NCBI GenBank assembly: GCA_949825025.1 | Contig: OX463784.1 | Coordinates: 22,379,868-22,443,867 of the forward strand | DNA length: 64,000 nt | Reading direction: 5' to 3' | Source of the DNA: Siphlonurus alternatus | Taxonomy: Eukaryota > Arthropoda > Insecta > Ephemeroptera > Siphlonuridae | Shown here: piece after piece, positions 1 to 12,549 of the stretch | Numbering within the stretch: position 1 is the first letter of the stretch | Layout of the letters: each line of letters begins with the position of its first letter | Made by a program: the position numbers and the translations under genes | The notes under the pieces: model-generated | Database searches by the model: none | What the model was told of the DNA's origin: nothing | Seen by the model: the letters and a program-made list of their open reading frames with translations, nothing else

Positions 1-490
1 AGAAGTTAAAAAAACGTGAGAATTAATGTTCCTTTGTCAATAAGCACACTAAAAAAAGTAAGGGCATCGATAAATTATATCAGAGATTTTATATTATATT
101 GTACAATGAAAACTCCCTTCAACTGTTTGAATTTTCATACGTTCTCAATAAATATAATAAGTTATAGATCATGCAAAGATATTCACTTGTTTCAGTGCAG
201 TTTTATGTTTAATTAAGTTAATTTATATAATTTTCATCACAAATTTTCATCTGAAAACTCTCAAACAAGTAAAAGTATTTGCTTTAAGATTTATTATTAT
301 TTGCACAGTGTGTTGAATCAGATATATTTATTATATGGTTGAATTCATGATGGTATATACTAACTGAATACTAACAGTTTTTGCTCTATATTTCTTTATA
401 TACTTGGACATAATATAAGGTTGATTGAGTACATTGTACATAGGACAAAATACTACTGCTACTATTATGAAGAATACAAGCAAAAGATGC
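1..490. other. AT-rich non-coding stretch
   Basis: I see no gene, repeat or hairpin here. The short open frames are of the kind expected by chance in AT-rich DNA. Confidence 0.6.
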
Positions 491-574
491 TATGACAATG
501 CTATTGAAACTCTTATATCTTGACATACGGTTCTTGGTTTATTGGAGCATCTTGATTCTCTGGCTTTGTTTGCC

Positions 575-640
575 GGGGGCTGAGGGAAGATTCGATCCGC
601 CGCCACGGCAGCCGCTCTGGCCGCGGGGCGTGCACGGTGT
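575..640. other. GC-rich island before a tandem array
   Basis: A sharply GC-rich patch in AT-rich surroundings, with several CpG steps and the string GCCGCGGGGCGTGC. It abuts the 127-bp array that follows, and a frame starting at 492 runs from an AT-rich hydrophobic stretch through it. The frame continues only by virtue of the repeat, so I do not call a gene. It could be the GC-rich end of an interspersed element that also carries the array. Confidence 0.4.
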
Positions 641-1020
641 CCGCTCGGACTTGAGCACTCTAGCACGCTCTGCTGGACCCCAGGCTGTAGTGTGGACCAA
701 GTACAGAAGAACTACCGTGGTCTGTTCTTACTATACAGTAGACCAAGTACAGAGGAACTACCGTTGTCCGCTCGGACTTGAGCACTCTAACATGCTCTGT
801 TGGACCCCAGGCTGTAGTGTGGACCAAGTATAGAGGAAGTACCTTGGTATGTTCTTACTATACACTAGACCAAGTACAGAGGAACTACCGTTGTCCGCTC
901 GGACTTGAGCACTCTAGTACGCTCTGCTGGACCCCAGGCTGTACTGTAGACCAAGTACAGAGGAACTACCTTAGTCTATTCTTTCTATACATCAGACCAA
1001 GTACAGAGAAACCTATACTT
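638..1020. repeat. 127-bp tandem array, three units, with internal half-repeats
   Basis: The string CCGCTCGGACTTGAGCACTC begins at 641, 768 and 895, an exact 127-bp period. Each unit continues through CTGGACCCCAGGCTGTA and then two versions of GACCAAGTACAGAGGAACTA, so a shorter repeat is nested in the unit. Divergence is a few bases per unit, and a decayed piece (GGCCAAGTTCAGAGAAACTA) lies at 1127-1146. 127 is not a multiple of three, so the overlapping reading frames change frame from unit to unit and are not conserved protein. Confidence 0.85.
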
Positions 1021-1146
1021 TATCTATTCCATGTAACCAGAGAGCTTTCATTTAAATCTTATATTATGTGATATAATATGACTTATAACGTAAGCATATA
1101 TGATGAACTAAATGCTATACTGTAGGCCAAGTTCAGAGAAACTACA

Positions 1147-3160
1147 GGTAAACTGAGCTAATTAAGATCTGCATGAACACATTGCTAAGCATAAAAGTAC
1201 TCGTAACAATAACAAAAAATGTTTAAATTTGTAACACAAATTTGTATAACGTTCAGTGATGCATTATTCTTGCAGTTTAAATAACTTAATATTAAAAAAT
1301 TATATAATGTCAGTTATATTTATTTTATATTTCTACAAATTTTAGCTTCCATTGCCAATATTTTGTAGAGTATAATTTGATTTTCAAATATTTATGCTAA
1401 TTCTCGACATGATTTGATTTTAAAATTCATTTTTATTCTCTAACTTCCAATAAAAATATATTCCTTAAGTGGTAACTCTATGTATGGTCACAAGTATAGA
1501 TTGGACTAGTACAACTTCCTACACAAAAATTCATCGTAATAATTCAAAGACCGGCCTTTTTAAAACTTAGCCTGAGGGGTACTTCTCTCCACAGCCACCA
1601 GTATATCCTGACTATTAAACAAAGCTCCAGAGTTATACAATAACGAGTAACAAACATAGCCGAGTGGAAGAGAAGCCCCCGTGTTTAGAAATACCTTGTA
1701 GATGAATTAACTGTAACACAACGTCTTAATGTCCCGCCACGTTAACTTGTGCTCACAATTTTTATGTTTTCACTACTTTAGATGATGTTAATATATTTTA
1801 GTTTAATGTTGGTATTTTGATGTCTTTTTAAAAAGAAGTTATAAATTAAATACATTTTCTCATCAAAATAAAATGTAACTGTAAATGCTGTTTTTTTAAT
1901 AAATGATATTCACATTTTTCTTAATAACTATTATAAAAAAAGAAATTTCATAGATGACAGTACAATATTTTTACTTAAATGAAGCCGCGACTTATGCATA
2001 ATAAAATACGAAACTCAAAGCTTAAAGAGTATTATAAATTTTATAATACTTTATCTACACATTTAAATGTAATTTTTATTATACTTCACATTCTTACAAA
2101 GTAATTGATGTACGTACAAAAAAAAAACTTAATAACATTAAATCCTAACTAAAAGCCGGGCTATGAAATTACCTCATGCTGTTGTATGATATGAAATGAA
2201 AGCTATTTTTTCTTTTCCTCATTGTGGCTAGGCGGTATATGTTCTATAAGGCTGCTGAAGTAGCGCCAGTGAGATATCGAGCTAATGGATCATCACACGG
2301 CCACATAAAAAAATTCAGTCTGCTTAGTGTTGCACTTTTTTTTACTTTCAAGTCATTGAAAATAGTAAAAGATAAAAATATGCAAGCTTTGAAAAGTCTA
2401 TGATAATTAATTCTGCTCTATTGAAAGTAAAATCTTCTTTAGTCATGCTTCATCTCACATCGCAGTAACAAGAATATTATTCGACTTTTTTACAAGCCTT
2501 TTTTATATTTAAAACCACGTGTTCGTCTGTCTGTACATTAGCATAAATGTTATTGCTCTCCAGAGGTCATAAAAACATACCTGCAATCTGATGGAGAACA
2601 AATTATAATTAATCAAATGTAATTAATGTTAAATGTATGTAAATTACATTAATTAACTTTATGACTTATGAAGGGAGGACATTTAGTCAGGTACATGAAT
2701 GATTAACCCAAAATATAATATTTGTAATGGGAATGGTCAGCGTTTAGTGACAATTAAAATTTTTACTATTAATATATAAAAATTATTAGTTTTAGTGGTA
2801 TTTTGTGCAATTCTTGTAAATACCATACAATATATCAATGTAAATTCCTTGTTAATACTTCAAAAACAAAAGAATACTCTTTTAACATGTCAAAGTGGTT
2901 AACATAATTTATATCATATATATGAGGTAATAAGTAATTATTCAGCTTTCCTATTCAAAATTAAATAACCTTACTATTGCATTACATAAAAAAAACATTG
3001 ACCTTTTTGATATAAATAAATTAAAAACAAAAGAAAATAATTTTGAAACTGGATTGATATTAGTTGTCGAGTTATTATATTTAAATGCATGCTTGTTTAT
3101 AATTCCAACCCTACAATCATTAAATACAATCTACTTTCCATTATTATAATACGTACTAGT
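1147..3160. other. AT-rich stretch, little structure
   Basis: No gene seen. At 1570-1684 a weak inverted similarity (GGGGTACTTCTCTCCAC against GTGGAAGAGAAGCCCCC) may be a very old MITE. The rest is simple AT-rich sequence. Confidence 0.5.
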
Positions 3161-3330
3161 GGCTTCAACAAACCGGATTAAAGTTAATTCCAATTGTCGG
3201 ACAATCAGATCGTACGTAGCAATTTACGTCACTCAAATTTAATTAGACTAGAAGATTTATCTCGCGAGGACCAGCCATCATCGTTTTAAATAAAACAACG
3301 CTTACAAGGAGCTCGTCAATATAATTGTGT
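3161..3330. promoter_or_regulatory. GC-richer patch, possible conserved non-coding DNA
   Basis: A patch with more balanced base composition and no repeat relative in the window; it contains TTACGTCA (a CRE half-site form) and CTCGCGAGG. No open frame spans it. The regulatory label is inference from composition only. Confidence 0.15.
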
Positions 3331-6300
3331 GTGGGATTCACCTTTAAATTATTCCACAAGTTCAAAATCATTTGGCTACCATTTTTATATTTGATCTACG
3401 TTGTGTAAATTTCACTTGTTGTTTCTCGTGCTGTTTGTTTTCATTGCACATTTGTGCAGTCGTTGTGATGGGACCTTGGCAGGTAGGCAGACGGTCTGAC
3501 GAGTTTTGAAGTGCAGCCACGCCCCGGGGAACGTGCAAACATGCTATATGAATACCAGTTTTGTATTACATAAATTAAAAATGTAATAAACAGAAATACA
3601 GTTCAAAAATGTTTTAAATTACCACAGAAAGTAGCTGAAAATATAAGGTTTCTGATGGGTATTCTAGTTCCGTTTTTGAACCTGAAACTTTGCTGATACT
3701 TTAAATTAGGGATTTCAGCTTATATATAATTGCAAATTAAGTGTCAGAGTTTACACGTGTAATTTAGCCAGAATTCTTCTACTTTCGGTTTTGGTGGTAA
3801 TCTTACTTTTGTTGAAAATAATAAGCACTGGAAAGTTCATGATATGTCATTTGTTTTGCTATAAAAAGTGCCCAGAAACTTCATTGCAATTCGAATGTTA
3901 TTTTCTATAGTGTCATGCAGTAAACTAAAAAAGTGAATTTTGTAGGCTCTTTTGTAAAAGTGAAATAAATTATTTTTAATTTGTGTCGGCTTTATTTGAA
4001 ATATAAAAATCTTTAATAAATTTATAAAATAAAAATTTTGGTTCAGTTTTATTTTAATAAATCTTTCACATAATTGTATTTTTGATATTTACCCTATTTA
4101 TAAGTACTTTAATATAAAATAAATATTTTTTAATTTATTTTGAAGCAAGTAAATGAAATTTAACAATTAAATGTAATTCCAGGGTAGTTGATGCAAAAAT
4201 ACATATATATTACATAATATTTACAGGTAACTTTTTATCAAATAAAGAAATTAAAATTAAAATTCCGGACATAAAAGTAAAAGAAGCAAATTATTACTAT
4301 CTATAATAAATTATAAACATATGTATAATATGAATAATATCTTATAGATATGCTGTACATTATATTAGTAAATGAATACCATATTGCATTGCGCGTCAAT
4401 TTATTTACCGTCTCCATAAAATTAGGTTCTCAAAATGTATACCTGCTAATAAAAATTGCTTAGTTAATTTTAATTTGTATCTGTTTCATTTGTAACTATC
4501 TGCACATCAAAAATAAATGAAGATTTAAATTTGTATTGATTTAATTTTTCATGTCCGAATTATTTTTACACATAAAAATTACTGACAACCTTTACAGTTA
4601 GTTTGAATAAAATATTAATTTTGATATATATTTTTAAACTTAAGTAAATTAAAATAAAAATTTAATGAATCTCACACTTCCCTTTACAAGAAGGTAACAA
4701 TAAAAAAAATAAATGCATGATAATCAATGGAAAATAGTTGTTAAATGGACTGATAAAGATCATATAAATAATGCACAATTGTATACATTTAACAGTATAT
4801 TTGCCAATTGTATATACCATATACCAGTACATTTATAACAATTATTATCATTCAGATAATTGTTTTCAAAACCAATCTAATCGTATATATACCAGTATGA
4901 ACATACAAATTTAAACAAACCCCCCTTCGCTTTTTTTTTTTATATAACAAACTTGCAATAAAAATTGTATGGGAGTTTTTTAAGACATGCTTGATTCTCA
5001 ATTTTATATAAATTAAGTATTAACATCTGTTACTAATATCAAATATATATTACTTCCTTATACCTTATATATATAAAAAAATCGATATCCCAGCATCAGT
5101 TTTATTATAACATTACTGAACGTATATATCTTTTGTTAACGTGTGCTGTTCATTTCACCGTCAATCAATTCATTCTCAATTATATTTTGTAGTCTTCTTC
5201 TTCTTTGCAATTTCTTCTTTATAACATTGTTAACAAAATTGCTTTTGTAAATGTGAAAGAACTCTTATCGAATTTTCTTCAAAAAATGTCTTCTTTTCCT
5301 TTAAAAAAGTTCTATTATTCTATTGTTAAATATTTTATTATATAAAAGAAATACCACAGTTTTATATTTTATCAGTCATTTTTATGTAAAGAAATGTTAT
5401 TCATAAAATAAATTTGTATATTTTTTAATAAAAAACATTTCTGAAATCCGTATATTTTGATTTTGTGTTAAGTTACGTCATTTAAAATAGTTATTGTGAT
5501 AGTTTAGCTTAAAATTGAAATACTTTCATTAACAGTATTATATAAAATTCAAGCAATTTTTATAAAAAAAAAATCATTGAAATAGTTACTGATTTTAATG
5601 TACACTTTGAAGACACTGTTAAAAAATTATTAAAAAAAAACGGATAATTAATGTCAATTAACGCTGCTTTGCATGTACTATTTGATTCTATTAAATTTTC
5701 ATGCTAAAAAAAGAAAATATGATTTCTGAATGATAATGAGGAAAAAAAGTACACAATTATACATTTGACAAAATTCTTAGATTTTTGATAACAGATGAAT
5801 TTAATTTAAAATTTAAACAGTTTCATTTATACATATTACAATATACCATTAATTCTTCTACTAAAAAAATTTATGTCTATTTTAACTTAATTATTACGCG
5901 AATAACATTAATCATGATTTCATTTCTATTCATAAAAAAAAAAAAATCGATTGTATTATTTTATTGTATTTTTTTTTTTCTTTGCAAAATAATTCTACAG
6001 CAGGTGAACAATAAACATGTTAGCTTCAATTGACGGATTCATTACTCTTCACATAGAGATCCTGTTGAACAACAGCTGTGCTGGAAATTAGATAAAGTTT
6101 GAGAGAGGCGGCTTCAAATTAAAAAGTTATCCACTGGGTCACCACCAGCGGAGTTGAGAAATGATTCCGAGTGTCGAACTTTGAACTTGGTCATTTGTTA
6201 GTTTCAAAACTTTTTTTTTATAATGTCATTTCCTTTTTAAATTAAGTTTCATAAATGTTTTTTTACATTCGATCGAACGGCATGTGTTAATTCTAAAAAG

Positions 6301-6970
6301 TTAAAGTAATAGTAATATATTTTGATCCTTTTTAATTATAATAATTTTATTGGTGTTTGCTAATTTATTGCATTGTTCAAAGGGCGTTCATAACATTAAT
6401 TATTGAACTGAAAATGCTGTGTGCTGTGAAAAATAATGAATAGTATTTGTTGATAGAAGCATTTATAAATTGCAATATTAGCAAATAATGTAAGATAATT
6501 ATATTATCATATATTACATTATTTTCCAATTATTCAAGCAAATTAATTACTATATTATACATTGACTACAATAAATGGTAAAGTCCCACCATTTTATATC
6601 TCAATTCAATGAAACATGTCATTTTTGTATGTTACATCGTTATATCATAATTATTTTCTCAATATGGCCTCACATGACCTTTCTATCACATGTCAATAAA
6701 GATCATATTCTACTCTCAACAATGACATACAATTTGTCCATTGTTCACCATATATAGATATATCTACATTTCTAATTTATATTCTTCACGTACAGTTCTT
6801 TTATTTAAAAATTTTACTTTTAACAAAATTTATTTTTTCAAAGGCTTATTTTTGTCATAATCGACAAACTTCGTGATTGTTTTTATTGTATATTTGGATT
6901 AAAGACCTCGGGTTATGTATTGTCAATATTTTTCAGATTTTTTTTTTTGCACTTTGTTAGTTGTGGTGCA
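3331..6970. other. AT-rich stretch
   Basis: Very AT-rich, with poly-A and poly-T runs. A short GC-richer patch at 3466-3540 includes GCCACGCCCCGGGG. Around 3660-3800 there is faint similarity to the middle and end of the CAGTC-type MITE family (ending GGTGGTAATCTTAC), suggesting a very old copy. No gene. Confidence 0.5.
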
Positions 6971-6979
6971 AAAATGCTG

Positions 6980-7047
6980 TGACGTCATGGTCATTAACAC
7001 GCAAGCATAGGGAAAGACTTTTCATGACTATGACGTCACAATGTCTT
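6980..7047. promoter_or_regulatory. Two CRE palindromes and a small hairpin
   Basis: TGACGTCA occurs at 6980-6987 and again at 7031-7038. Between and after them GGGAAAGAC (from about 7011) pairs with GTCTTTCCC (about 7041-7049). TGACGTCA is the full CREB/ATF binding palindrome. Whether it works here is unknown. Confidence 0.3.
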
Positions 7048-7217
7048 TCCCTTCGATTTTGGGAGAACTAGAAGTTTTAAAATCTGAAAAGAATTCTAGG
7101 TCCTCTATCAATGAAAAAAAAAAAAAAAATCATGAAGGCTATGCGTGCGTGCATTGGTCATTTACTCGACTTCTGTATACTGGAGGGCTTGATGGATCTT
7201 TGAACTGTATACTTATA

Positions 7218-7320
7218 ATCTTCGAAAATTTCCCACTTGAACTCTTAGTCACCATGCCCTTTGTTATTCTTACGGGACATGGTGATCAACAAGGCCCCAG
7301 AGGGAAATTTTCCGGGGCGA
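7218..7320. mobile_element. Palindromic mini-element, family P, copy 1
   Basis: A ~103-bp imperfect palindrome. The outer arms are CGAAAATTTCCC and GGGAAATTTTCCGGGGCGA, and the inner arms are CACCATGCCC and GGACATGGTGATCAACAAGG around a CTTACGG loop. The same layout recurs at 27932-28038 and 31013-31123, with a half-copy near 40069. It has no coding capacity, so this is a MITE-like, non-autonomous element. I see no convincing target duplication. Confidence 0.7.
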
Positions 7321-7325
7321 CGAGT

Positions 7326-7409
7326 GTACTGCAGATATGAGAGTATAAAATTGTAACACAATGGTAAGAATCTTACCAATATATTCCAATTTTACTCTCA
7401 TATCTGTAC
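7326..7409. repeat. 84-bp palindrome
   Basis: GTACTGCAGATATGAGAGTA at the left pairs with TACTCTCATATCTGTAC at the right; the inner arms are AAAATTGTAA and CCAATTTTAC around a GGTAAGAATCTTACC hairpin. It abuts copy 1 of family P. It could be a separate mini-element or a piece of a larger one. Confidence 0.6.
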
Positions 7410-9150
7410 AAAAAATCCAGTTGATGTAAAATTTTCAAATGAGCAAAGTGTACACTTGACAGTTTGAAAAAAAAACTTGAGATGTCCACTACAAAAAATT
7501 TGAGCTTGATTAAGTGTTCTCCACTTCGACCTGCCAGGTGAAAATACAACATTTTATCACCCGGCCTTGACTTGTACTTATTTTGTAACCATATATGGAA
7601 GTGAGGTACTCTTTGTAAGAGATATTTTGACAAGACATCAAAAAGATTTTTATTGAAAATAATTTATAATTGCGATGACTTTCATAGATACGTTCAGTGG
7701 TGGTCTATTTTTTTAAAATTATGAAGTCATCATTTTATTAGCAATATTTACGCATATTTAACCTTATATAGTTAGGTTCAAAATGATAATATTTTGATGG
7801 ATACTTACATTATTAATCATATTTTTGTATTTCATTTACATAATTTATGAATTCATACTTAAAAAGTTTTTATATGTTCATAAATATGATGTTATTAAAT
7901 TTTGCAATAACTCAAACTTATAGAAAAATAGACATGAAAAACTTATAAAAATTTATGCAGGCGTTGCAGGCTAAAAAAAACTCATTATTGAATTTTAAAA
8001 CAATTTTAACGAAATTTCAAATTTCTTGGCCAAGGAATTTAATTTTAAAAACGTTTTTACTATTGATCCTGCTAACGATGCGCTGCTACAACAGCAGCTA
8101 TATGCCTATTACAAATCTTAATTCTTACTCTTAAATGCCCAAAAAATGACCATAAAGCAAAATAGTTAATAAAACAGATCCCTTAATTATATAGGTTATA
8201 CTTTATATTTCATTAATTTTCTTTATTGCATGCAGACATATTTGGATGAAGGATTTTAATTAATACAATTTAGCTTAGCACCCCCCAAATTGAAGTAAAG
8301 TCGAGAAATAGTTGTGCATTATTATAGGATAGTCATTTAAAGAAATCCCCAACTAAAATAACATAGTAAGTTGAAACAGCGGGTTTATTTATTTTACCCA
8401 TATAAATACATGAAAAAAATGTGTGCTACCAATAGTTAGGGTGAAGATAGCAAGCAAAGCACTGAAAAAGGTGCCTAAACACAAAAGTGGCAGCTATATA
8501 TTATTATATCCTTGCATGTTATAGTATAAATTAGAATTATGAAACATAATAATTTGAGTAACTTTAATTGTTAATAATTCCACTGAATTACACTGGGAAT
8601 TATTAAATACATGGTTTAGAATTTTTTATTTTATTTTTAGTTAATTATTATTGTATTAAGTTTTGATAACATTTCATTAGAGGTGCATTAAGAGACAATT
8701 TATTTAAAAATAAAACAATTATATTATGTATCTTCTACCAATTTATTGCATACTTTTGTTTGCGTTTTATAATAACTTTTCACATATAATTCAAAGTATT
8801 ATTGTCACATTCAAAATTTTAAAAATTTATAACAGTTTAACATTTTTTTAACAATTAATAACAACAAATTTAAAACAAAACTACCATAAAAAAGAATAAC
8901 AAATTTATTTTATATGTTCCAATTTTCAATTTATTTTAAGAAAAAAATTTAGAATCATCATAGCGACCTATCATTTCTACAATTACAAAATAATTTATCT
9001 ATTATACATTACTTAATACTTTTGAAAATTAAAATTAGCAATCAATAAAATAATAAATATGAGCCATAAATTATTATTATTCAATTTTATTTATTTATTT
9101 TAGAACTCCCTACCACATGCCACAAAAGAAAAAGTCTCCATTTATTTAAT
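7410..9150. other. AT-rich stretch
   Basis: No gene recognised. The minus-strand frame between 7373 and 7633 overlaps the palindrome and has no recognisable domain. A short hairpin (AGGTGAAAA against TTTTATCACC) sits at about 7536-7562. Confidence 0.5.
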
Positions 9151-9154
9151 ATCT

Positions 9155-9345
9155 GAACACCTCGTGCATTCGGATTTTAATATAATATCAGTAACGACCC
9201 CTCGACAGGTTTTCATGATTTCCTCAGTCACAACCATACAAATGCTGAGACTGATTGCTATAGATCTACATGGTTTGGAAATGGTATTTTTTTAAGCAAT
9301 GCCACGTCAGGTCCGAAGAAGAGTCAGGAAGTAGAATATAAAGCC
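9155..9345 (+). mobile_element. Degraded tRNA-type SINE body
   Basis: It contains CTCGTGCATTCGGA, then AGGTTTTCATGATTTCCTCAGTCACAACCA, which is the shared SINE central domain, then CCGAAGAAGAGTCAGGAAG. The same blocks, in the same order, occur at 41430-41725 (minus strand) and 47937-48180. The tRNA-like head is missing, so this is a 5'-truncated, old copy. Confidence 0.55.
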
Positions 9346-10540
9346 ACTTTTGACCACTACCTTTTTTTGCTTTATATTAATAATATATTCAAGCATGTAA
9401 CATGTATAGCAAATTGTATAACTGTAACTCAAACCAATAATACAAGCAGTTCAATTTTACAAATAAAAATATTTTACACAATGTATAACGTATGTTATAT
9501 GCATGAAAAAAGACCTAACTGTATACGGTAACAACAATATTACTGTCTACCTGCAAGCCATTGTGGAGAACACCTTTCTTCATTTTTTACTGCGATATCT
9601 TTTCACACTTCTATACAGTTACGTTGGTTCCTTGATAAACTATGACTAAACCGACAACAATAAACAATGTATTGTTATTTTTCAAGAGGAACCATTTTAT
9701 AAACTAATTCAAGTTCATCAAAGTTTAAGTTGTTTAATATTTTTTAAAACTTATTTTCATAATGTTGAACAATTATTATTTTGATAATTTTAAAATGTCA
9801 AATTCAGTGTAAAATTATATCTTTTACAGCAGCAAAATAATGAATGTTTGCTTAATTTTATTTACGTAAATCAGTTAAATTGTGTGCCTGTTCTCTTACA
9901 AAAACTGGCTACCAATTGGGCGTTTATTTATATCATAAATGTAATGAATTGTATTAAATTATTAATATGTATTTTGTTCTAACTTTATTCAAATTTTTAA
10001 TTCGATCATAGGCTGTACAGTACATACAGCATGGACTACGTCAATTCTAATTAAAATTATGCTAAATATAATTAATTAATTAAACATGTAATAACTAAAA
10101 TCGTGTCCTTTGAAACATCAAATTAGCACCATAATATATTTAAACACAATTATGATGCTAATGTGATGTATAAAAGTACACAATTTAAGTTATTATATTA
10201 ATTTTTAAATACTGTTTAGTTATATATGTTTAAATTATTACGCATACTTAAAACAAAATATAAAATAATGAAATATATATTTATTTTTTAAATTAAAAAA
10301 TATTTAAAAACAATTTTATATAAAAAATTACAAACCATAAAATATTGTGTTTTTTTATCGTATATTTTATATGAAATATAAATGTAACTTTTTTTTTTGT
10401 CTTTTAAATGATATGGAAAAGTATAATATACCGCCAAAAAAATGAAAATAATATGCAAATACCCTTATTCCTTAAGATAGCTTGAACCATTATTTTTTAT
10501 AGCTGGTTCAATTGCTCTATCAAATTTATTCCATATTTTG
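9346..10540. other. AT-rich stretch
   Basis: No gene or clear repeat. The sequence is simple and AT-rich. Confidence 0.5.
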
Positions 10541-10544
10541 TGTG

Positions 10545-10690
10545 TAGGTGTTAAACCCGCTCCGTGACGTCACGTCTCTGACAGATCGCTTGACGAGCTG
10601 TTGAAAGAGAGAGATTACTGCCTCGCCCTCCACACCTCCAAATTAGCGCCCACAAATATGTGAGAGTCGAGGAGGGATAATGGTGAATAT
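10545..10690. promoter_or_regulatory. GC-richer island with CRE palindrome
   Basis: It carries TGACGTCA at 10565-10572 inside CCGTGACGTCACG, followed by a mixed-composition stretch with GCGCCC and CCTCGCCCTCC. No open frame spans it and it has no repeat relative in the window, so it is a candidate enhancer or promoter. This is inferred from motif and composition only. Confidence 0.25.
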
Positions 10691-10904
10691 AGCAGGATCA
10701 AGCAGCTGCCATACTCTCGTCTAATTATTGTATAAATATACTAAATTTTTATATAAGGTTTCAGACTTCTCAGAGAATATTAGAATTTAAGAAGCAAATT
10801 TCAACCTTAATACGCATGTATTGACGGGTGAAAATTCCATAAATTACTCCTACAGTTATTGAACTCCCTATTCCGAGGTGATGAAAATAAATAATAATAT
10901 ATAT

Positions 10905-11088
10905 GGGGGGCATTCACAAAGCACTTTAACCCCAATGTTAGCCCCAAGTTTTATCCCTGGTACTAAACATGGTGCTAAACCAGGAGCTAACCATGTTTAG
11001 CTCCTAGTTTAGCAACATGTTTAGTACCAGGGAAGGGATAAAACTTGGGGCTAACGTTGCGGGGTTAAAGTGCTTTGTGAATGCCCCC
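10905..11088. mobile_element. 184-bp palindromic MITE (GGGGGCATTCACAAAG)
   Basis: Nearly a perfect hairpin. GGGGGGCATTCACAAAGCAC at the left pairs with GTGCTTTGTGAATGCCCCC at the right, and the arms continue through TTAACCCC, GTTAGCCCCAAGTTTTATCC and CCTGGTACTAAACATG. The flanks read TAT on both sides (10902-10904 and 11089-11091), a possible 3-bp target duplication. A 3-bp duplication with G-rich ends is typical of PIF/Harbinger-type MITEs, but the superfamily is an inference. Confidence 0.85.
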
Positions 11089-11522
11089 TATGTATTTATT
11101 TTTATATCCTCATCACATTTTAAAGCACTGATCATAAAGGACTTTTATGCTTAATCTTCTTGAACTTCACACGATATGAACTATAGGCAAAATATTAAAC
11201 TTTTTAGATATATAATGAAAAATATATCAAAAGAATATTTTTATAATGAAATTAATAACGCGAAGGAGAAAGCAATAACCTTTTGTATACTTGATAAGAA
11301 GCGACTTGGAAACCTCTGCAGGATTGTCGGCTTATAATCTTATACTACTACTGCTGGTCTAAGTGCCCCGAGTGTTTAATTACGTTTGTAATCCTTCATT
11401 AAACACCATCTCCTTTGATTCTGCAAATCTTCAGCCTTCCAACGACGTTGATATTGTAAAGAAGACCAACTCCCTACTTGTCTACATGCGAAGTACCATG
11501 AATGTCTGTCAAGTAATTTCGT
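11089..11522. other. Spacer between MITE and SINE
   Basis: AT-rich at first, then mixed composition just before the SINE. The plus-strand frame from 11363 runs into the SINE and is not a gene. Confidence 0.4.
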
Positions 11523-11932
11523 GGAGGTGTGGCGCAGTGCGCTTGACCGGGTCTCGTCAGATCACCGAAGTCAAGCAACGCCACGCGTGGTTAGTAGTTG
11601 GATGGGTGACCATTTTCAACAAAAACCAGGTTTCCCACCCAGGGGTAAAACGTTGCGCTTTTCCACTATGTGGTTCCCCTGGCTTTGGACCATTGCACTT
11701 CCGGTTCATTGACAAAAGCTGTAGCGTCCATCCTGTCTGAGGTTTCCACGTTTCCCTCAGACGCAGGCAAATGCCGGGATGGATTTGAAAGGCCGTGGCC
11801 GCCCCCGTTCCAGAAGAGCCCGCGAAACGCTCAAGTTAGGGTTTCGGAAGGTTCGGGGTTTCAAAGTAGTATGTAGTATATGTAATTAGTAAATAAAAAG
11901 TACCCAATAGGGTTTGATTAAAAAAAAAAAAA
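11523..11932 (+). mobile_element. 5S rRNA-derived SINE, copy 1, full length
   Basis: The head (about 11545-11612) closely resembles the middle of arthropod 5S rRNA: TCGTCAGATCACCGAAGTCA, AAGCAACGCC and GGTTAGTAGTTGGATGGGTG. This includes the A-box and C-box of the 5S internal Pol III promoter (GAAGTCAAGC and GGATGGGTGACC). Then comes a unique body, a central domain (TTTCCACGTTTCCCTCAG, CAGGCAAATGCCGGGATGG), a GC-rich block, and the tail GTACCCAATAGGGTTTGATT with an A-run. 5S-headed SINEs are the SINE3 class, moved by a partner LINE. All open frames in it are incidental. No clean target duplication is visible. Confidence 0.9.
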
Positions 11933-12310
11933 TTCGTAAAATGTAATAATCTTATAAAAGAAGACTCCTTTATTGAATGTACATCATATTACAGGTATAC
12001 AGAAACGCTGTAACTGGGAAATCAATAGATGCTGTGTCTATACATTTTATTGAACTGTTAATTCAATTTATTATAATAATATTTCATTTATGTTAAATAA
12101 TACAGTGCATTAAAATATTGTTCTTAATAATTGTAAATTATTCATAAAACAATTTTTTCATTATTATTGTTTCTATTATTTTTAAAACACTAAATTATTT
12201 TTTTAAATTTTTATTAAATTTTATTAAAGTAAATTTATATTATAAATCATAATTGTTTTAGTCCAAATTTTTAATTTAAAACCCATTCTTTAATATTCCA
12301 AATTTTAAAC
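11933..12310. other. AT-rich stretch
   Basis: Nothing recognised. Confidence 0.5.
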
Positions 12311-12315
12311 AAATT

Positions 12316-12537
12316 TTAAAGTATACGCTCATAAAGCTGCATTTTATTATTTGTCTTTTTCAACTTCTCAATCAATCTATCACTCCCTTTAATGATCCTT
12401 AACTTCTCACAATATTTCACGAACTTCCTGACACAATATTGATTGCGGCGTGAGTCCCTTGAACTTTCATGTGGCACACTTTGAGAGGTCGCGAACTTGA
12501 CCTCGCATTTCTGACCACGAAATACGCAACATTTCAA
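12316..12537 (-). CDS. Possible coding remnant or exon, lysine- and cysteine-rich, unknown
   Basis: A 73-codon open frame on the minus strand in a patch less AT-rich than its flanks. It has no ATG start: an in-frame TGA lies just upstream and the first codon of the frame is TTG. A possible splice acceptor (TATTTCGTGGTCAG) lies inside its upstream part. The peptide is rich in Lys, Arg and Cys and ends in a run that looks helical and charged (FVKYCEKLRIIKG, DRLIEKLKKTNNK). I recognise no family. It could be an exon, a decayed gene piece or a chance frame. Confidence 0.2.
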   Translation of the reverse strand: MKCCVFRGQKCEVKFATSQSVPHESSRDSRRNQYCVRKFVKYCEKLRIIKGSDRLIEKLKKTNNKMQLYERIL

Positions 12538-12549
12538 GTGTCACTCAAC

